Part shown: positions 60,328-64,000 of the stretch, piece by piece
Position numbering within the stretch: the stretch's first letter is position 1
How the letters are laid out: each line of letters opens with the position of its first letter
From: Bacillota bacterium
GTDB lineage: Bacteria; Bacillota; Clostridia; UBA1381
Reading direction: 5' to 3'
Assembly (NCBI GenBank): GCA_024685565.1
Contig: JAIKVQ010000182.1
Location: forward strand, 75,672-139,671
Length of the DNA: 64,000 nt
Position numbers and translations under genes: made by a program
The notes under the pieces: model-generated
What the model saw: only the letters and a program-made list of their open reading frames with translations
Told to the model about the DNA's origin: nothing
Databases searched by the model: none

Positions 60328-61773
60328 ATGAAAGATAAACTAAATCTTACCTTGCTTACCGATTTTTATGAATTCACGATGTCAAACGGCTTTTTTTGCG
60401 AGGGAATGGGAAATAAAACGGCATATTTTGATATGTTTTTCAGAACTATCCCATCAGATGGCGGATTTGCCATTATGGCAGGCGTCGAACAGCTGATTGA
60501 CTATTTCAAGAACCTGAAATTTACAAGTGAAGATATAGAATACTTAAGAAGTAAAAAGATTTTTAACGAGGAATATTTAAAATACCTTGAGAACTTTAAA
60601 TTTGCCTGTGATGTATGGGCAATACCCGAGGGTACGCCCATTTTCCCGCAAGAGCCTATTGTTACGGTGAGGGGACCTGTGGCGCAGGCACAGTTTTTGG
60701 AAACAATGATACTGCTTACCATAAACCATCAGAGTTTAATCGCAACAAAAGCTAACAGAATTGTACGCGCAGCGGACGGCAGACCTGTTATGGAGTTTGG
60801 CTCACGCAGGGCACAGGGCGCGGACGCAGCAATTCTTGGAGCAAGGGCGGCGTATATAGGCGGTTGCAGCGGTACGGCATGTGCGATTGCCGACAGAGAC
60901 TATAAAGTTCCCGCACTTGGGACTATGGCGCATAGCTGGGTACAGCTTTTCGACAGTGAATATGAGGCATTTTTGGCATATGCAAGGCAGTATCCTGACA
61001 GCTGTATGCTTTTAATTGACACATATAATGTTTTGGAATCGGGGCTTCCAAACGCAATAAAGGTTTTTGACGAAGTTTTAAAGCCTATGGGCAAGCGCCC
61101 CAAGGGAGTGCGGATTGATTCGGGGGATATAACATACCTTTCCAAAAAATGCCGCAAAATTCTTGATGAGGCAGGTTATCCCGACTGCGGAATATGCGCA
61201 TCAAATTCGCTTGATGAATATATAATCCGTGATACCCTTATGCAGGGTGCGGAAATTTCCTCCTTTGGCGTGGGCGAAAGGCTTATAACATCTATGGAGT
61301 CGCCGGTTTTCGGGGGCGTTTATAAACTTGTCGCAGTAGAGGACGATAACGGAAATATTATTCCGAAAATAAAGATTTCCGAAAATGTTGCAAAAATCAC
61401 TACCCCAGGATTTAAGCAAGTTTACAGGCTTTATTCTAGGGAAACGGGAGCGGCGATTGCCGATGTTGTAGCATTAAGGGGCGAAACGATAGATGACTCA
61501 AAGCCGTACGAACTTTTTGACCAGGAGCATACGTGGAAGAAAAAGACGGTCACAAATTTTTATGTACGCCCACTGTTAAAACAGATTGTAAAAGCAGGAG
61601 AATGTGTCTATGAAACACCGCCTCTTGAGGCGCTTAAAGAGTATTGCTCGCTCGAGGTGGACAAGCTATGGGACGAGGTAAAAAGATTTGAAAATCCGCA
61701 CAAATACTATGTGGATTTATCAAAACCGCTTTGGGACATTAAGTACAAGCTTTTGTCGGAGTTTCAAAAATGA
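60328..61773 (+). CDS. pncB: Nicotinate phosphoribosyltransferase
   Basis: This 481-residue enzyme makes nicotinate mononucleotide from nicotinate and PRPP in NAD salvage. Diagnostic blocks are LLTDFYEFTMSNGFF at the N-terminus, MEFGSRRAQGADAAI, LGTMAHSWVQLF and RIDSGDITYLSKKCR. GGAGG precedes ATG 60328. The gene overlaps sua5 by four bases, so it leads a cluster of at least five genes running off the window. Confidence 0.95.
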   Translation: MKDKLNLTLLTDFYEFTMSNGFFCEGMGNKTAYFDMFFRTIPSDGGFAIMAGVEQLIDYFKNLKFTSEDIEYLRSKKIFNEEYLKYLENFKFACDVWAIPEGTPIFPQEPIVTVRGPVAQAQFLETMILLTINHQSLIATKANRIVRAADGRPVMEFGSRRAQGADAAILGARAAYIGGCSGTACAIADRDYKVPALGTMAHSWVQLFDSEYEAFLAYARQYPDSCMLLIDTYNVLESGLPNAIKVFDEVLKPMGKRPKGVRIDSGDITYLSKKCRKILDEAGYPDCGICASNSLDEYIIRDTLMQGAEISSFGVGERLITSMESPVFGGVYKLVAVEDDNGNIIPKIKISENVAKITTPGFKQVYRLYSRETGAAIADVVALRGETIDDSKPYELFDQEHTWKKKTVTNFYVRPLLKQIVKAGECVYETPPLEALKEYCSLEVDKLWDEVKRFENPHKYYVDLSKPLWDIKYKLLSEFQK

Positions 61774-62804
61774 AAACCTTGATTGTAGAAAAAATAGATG
61801 AAAAATCCCTGTCTGCTTTAGGTCAAATCATAAAAAATGATGGAATTGTGGCATTTCCGACCGAAACAGTTTACGGACTCGGTGCAAGTGCTTACAGCGA
61901 AAATGCGGTAAAAAAGATATATGAGGCAAAGGGCAGACCCTCTGACAACCCTTTGATTGTGCATCTTGCAGATAGCGCGGATATACCGAAGGTAGCAAGG
62001 GAAATTCCTGAAGATGCAAAAAAACTTATAGAAAAATTTGCCCCGGGTCCATTTACGCTCATTTTGAAAAAACAGCCGAACATTCCTAATATAGTTACGG
62101 CAGGACTTGATACAGTAGGCGTAAGAATACCCGAAAATCCTATTGCAAGAGCCTTTATAAAGGCGGCAGGGGTTCCGATTGCAGCACCGAGCGCAAATAT
62201 TTCGGGAAAGCCGAGTCCTACAAAGGCGCAGCACGTAATTGCTGATTTAAACGGCAAGGTTGACGCCATTATTGCAGGCGGAGATTCAACAGTGGGGGTT
62301 GAATCAACTATAATTGACGTAACGGGCGAAATCCCTACTATCCTGCGCCCGGGCGGGATAACAAAAGAGGATATAATATCGGTTTGCGGACGGGTAAAAA
62401 TTGATGATACAATTCTTTCGGGCTTAAAAGGGAATGAAACACCAAAATGCCCTGGTATGAAATATAAGCACTATGCTCCCGACGCAGAGATTACGGTGGT
62501 TGAAGGCGGTCAAAAACAGACCGCAGACAAAATAAAAGAGCTGGTAGCGTCTGACAGGGAAAAGGGTATTAAAGTGGGCGTTTTATCTGCTTCACACGAT
62601 GAGTACGGCGCAGATTTATACATCTTTGAGGGCATAAACAATCAGGAATTTGCAAATATCCTTTTTGGCGCCCTTCGCGAATTTGATGAAAACGGCATAG
62701 AAAAAGCATATGTGCAGATGTGCATGAAGGACGAAATGGAGCTTGCCGTAAAAAACAGGTTGTATAAATCGGCAGGCTATAGAATTATATATGCAGGAGA
62801 ATAA
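61770..62804 (+). CDS. sua5: L-threonylcarbamoyladenylate synthase (Sua5)
   Basis: This 344-residue enzyme makes threonylcarbamoyl-AMP for t6A37 in tRNA. The YrdC domain (about 1-205) has FPTETVYGLGASA, KGRPSDNPLIVH, and PSANISGKPSPTKAQHV. A C-terminal Sua5 domain (after PGMKYKHYAPDAEI) ends near 340. It works with TsaD, which begins at 63659 in the same cluster. Overlap of four bases with pncB. Confidence 0.95.
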   Translation: MKTLIVEKIDEKSLSALGQIIKNDGIVAFPTETVYGLGASAYSENAVKKIYEAKGRPSDNPLIVHLADSADIPKVAREIPEDAKKLIEKFAPGPFTLILKKQPNIPNIVTAGLDTVGVRIPENPIARAFIKAAGVPIAAPSANISGKPSPTKAQHVIADLNGKVDAIIAGGDSTVGVESTIIDVTGEIPTILRPGGITKEDIISVCGRVKIDDTILSGLKGNETPKCPGMKYKHYAPDAEITVVEGGQKQTADKIKELVASDREKGIKVGVLSASHDEYGADLYIFEGINNQEFANILFGALREFDENGIEKAYVQMCMKDEMELAVKNRLYKSAGYRIIYAGE

Positions 62805-62806
62805 GA

Positions 62807-63244
62807 ATGAATATACTTTTTGTTTGTACGGGAAATACCTGCCGTTCGGCAATGGCGGCGGCACTTTTCAATAAAATAGCTATAGAAAAAAATCTTGATG
62901 TGCGTATTGAATCGGCAGGGATTTTTGCGCTTGACGGCGAGCCTGCATCAAATGAGGCGGTAATTGCCATGAAAAAGTATGATATTGACCTTTTGGGACA
63001 TCATGCACAGAGTATAAATACTGAACTTATAGAGAAAAGTGATTTAATCCTTACGATGACTAAGGCGCATAAAATGGTTTTGGAGCAGTCGGCTCGAGGA
63101 AAGGTATTTACACTGTGTGAGTATGCAGGTCTTGATTCTGATATAGACGACCCATACGGCGGAGATGTAGTGGAATATGAGGAGTGCGCCGAAAAACTGT
63201 ACAATGCGCTTATAAAGGTGGCGGAAAAGCTTGGAAATAGTTAA
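62807..63244 (+). CDS. Low-molecular-weight protein arginine phosphatase (YwlE-like)
   Basis: The protein is 145 residues. The P-loop is VCTGNTCRSAM (6-16), in which Thr after the Gly-Asn selects phospho-arginine in YwlE; ordinary tyrosine phosphatases have Ile or another residue there. The general acid Asp is in DDPYGGD. It reverses McsB arginine phosphorylation. It starts two bases after sua5 and overlaps rimI by 14. Confidence 0.9.
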   Translation: MNILFVCTGNTCRSAMAAALFNKIAIEKNLDVRIESAGIFALDGEPASNEAVIAMKKYDIDLLGHHAQSINTELIEKSDLILTMTKAHKMVLEQSARGKVFTLCEYAGLDSDIDDPYGGDVVEYEECAEKLYNALIKVAEKLGNS

Positions 63245-63662
63245 AATGACAGACGCCGACTGCATTGAGCTTGCAGAGCTTGATAAAAAGTGCTTTTCTG
63301 TACCTTGGAGCAAGCAGTCCTTTTTAGAAGAAACCAAAAATCCGCTTGCTATATATCTTTTAGCAAAGGATAATGGTAAAATTCTTGGATATTGCGGTTT
63401 TTGGCGTGTTTCGGGCGAGGCACAGGTTACCAATATTGCTGTTTTGCCTGAATACAGACGAAAAGGAATAGCGAAAGCGTTGGCGGAAGAAATGCTTAAA
63501 ATTTGCACAGATGATGAGCAAATCGTTTTAGAGGTGCGAAAAAGCAACAGTGCCGCAATTTCGCTTTATGAACAGTTGGGATTTATAGAAGCGGGAGTCA
63601 GAAAGCACTTTTATCACGACCCCGAAGAAGATGGAATTACAATGTTACGGAGAAAAATATGA
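63231..63662 (+). CDS. rimI: Ribosomal protein S18-alanine N-acetyltransferase RimI
   Basis: The protein is 143 residues starting at TTG 63231 (an in-frame ATG at 63246 would remove the first strand). The GNAT fold has [12 protein letters not shown] near the N-terminus, the acetyl-CoA loop [14 protein letters not shown] and the [17 protein letters not shown] block. It sits next to tsaD in most Firmicutes, and overlaps it by four bases. Confidence 0.93.
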   Translation: MEIVKMTDADCIELAELDKKCFSVPWSKQSFLEETKNPLAIYLLAKDNGKILGYCGFWRVSGEAQVTNIAVLPEYRRKGIAKALAEEMLKICTDDEQIVLEVRKSNSAAISLYEQLGFIEAGVRKHFYHDPEEDGITMLRRKI

Positions 63663-64000
63663 CGGATAAATTTATTCTGGGAATAGAAAGCTCGTGTGAC
63701 GAGACGGCGGCGAGCATTGTAAAAAACGGCAGGGAAATTCTGTCGAATGTAATAAATACACAGGTGGACTTTCATAAAAAGTACGGCGGAGTCGTGCCTG
63801 AAATAGCATCGCGCAAACATATAGAAAATATTGATTCTGTAATAGATGAGGCGCTTTTTAGTGCAAATATGACCCTTTCCGATATTGATGCAATCAGCGT
63901 AACATACGGACCGGGGCTTGTGGGAGCACTTTTGGTGGGTGTATCAAGTGCCAAAGCGCTTTCTTTTGCAACGGGTAAGCCACTTTGTGCCGTAAATCAT
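63659..64000 (+). CDS. tsaD: tRNA t6A transferase TsaD (partial, runs off window)
   Basis: The first 114 codons are present. [16 protein letters not shown] is the N-terminal ATPase-fold signature and [16 protein letters not shown] carries metal-binding His residues of the family. The last codons in the window (AVNH) are the beginning of the HHxxH metal site. With Sua5 it transfers the threonylcarbamoyl group to A37 of tRNA. Confidence 0.95.
   Translation, partial: MTDKFILGIESSCDETAASIVKNGREILSNVINTQVDFHKKYGGVVPEIASRKHIENIDSVIDEALFSANMTLSDIDAISVTYGPGLVGALLVGVSSAKALSFATGKPLCAVNH

Overview
The window looks like the chromosome of an endospore-forming, low-to-middle GC anaerobic clostridium (class Clostridia, probably gut-associated) carrying most of an integrated mobile element. 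The sporulation genes yabP, yabQ and a spoVB-like flippase, the paired GGGtGRT and iron-sulfur scaffold genes, GTP-type PEP carboxykinase and AGGAGG ribosome sites support this. The element enters from the left, where its end lies outside the window, and appears to stop near 40.8 kb. Host genes follow to 64 kb.

Layout. (1) 1-1.85 kb: five very short genes in cassettes. Three nearly identical promoters (TTGATA, 17 bp, TAATAT) and recurrent GNRA-loop hairpins and terminators separate the cassettes. (2) 1.85-26.5 kb: one long rightward late operon of a contractile-tailed, PBSX/XkdN-type phage: large terminase, HK97 portal, ClpP-like protease, capsid, head-tail connectors, sheath, tube, frameshifted tail chaperone, tape measure, baseplate genes, fibres, a 1637-residue tailspike, holin and amidase. 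(3) 26.7-32.2 kb: a leftward, fully overlapping six-gene operon holding two ParB-like proteins, three proteins that share one uncharacterised domain (one of them fused to a serine recombinase) and a resolvase-like protein that has lost its catalytic serine. I see this as the best candidate for an undescribed system. Two divergent, paralogous XRE regulators sit beside it, and inverted copies of a 20-21 bp iteron bracket the whole block. (4) 33.4-36.6 kb: accessory cargo with two metallophosphoesterases, two antitoxin-like proteins without toxins and unknown proteins. (5) 36.7-40.8 kb: a site-specific recombination cassette of a sigma-like zinc-finger regulator, a SHOCT-like peptide and two tandem serine recombinases. 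It is driven by a fourth copy of the promoter seen at the left end.

Host part. After a G-tract tandem repeat and several hairpins come the GGGtGRT/Fe-S scaffold pair, a diguanylate cyclase plus GGDEF-EVL pair, guaA, pckA, tRNA-Glu(CTC), a heterodimeric ABC exporter with one degenerate ATP site, a 61-residue cysteine/asparagine-rich peptide, a CCA-adding enzyme gene, a spoVB-like gene, a HU gene and the conserved yabO-yabP-yabQ-ftsB-S1 cluster. The window closes with nicotinate phosphoribosyltransferase, Sua5, arginine phosphatase, RimI and the start of tsaD.

Functional names rest on motif and gene-order recognition by eye. No database search was possible.
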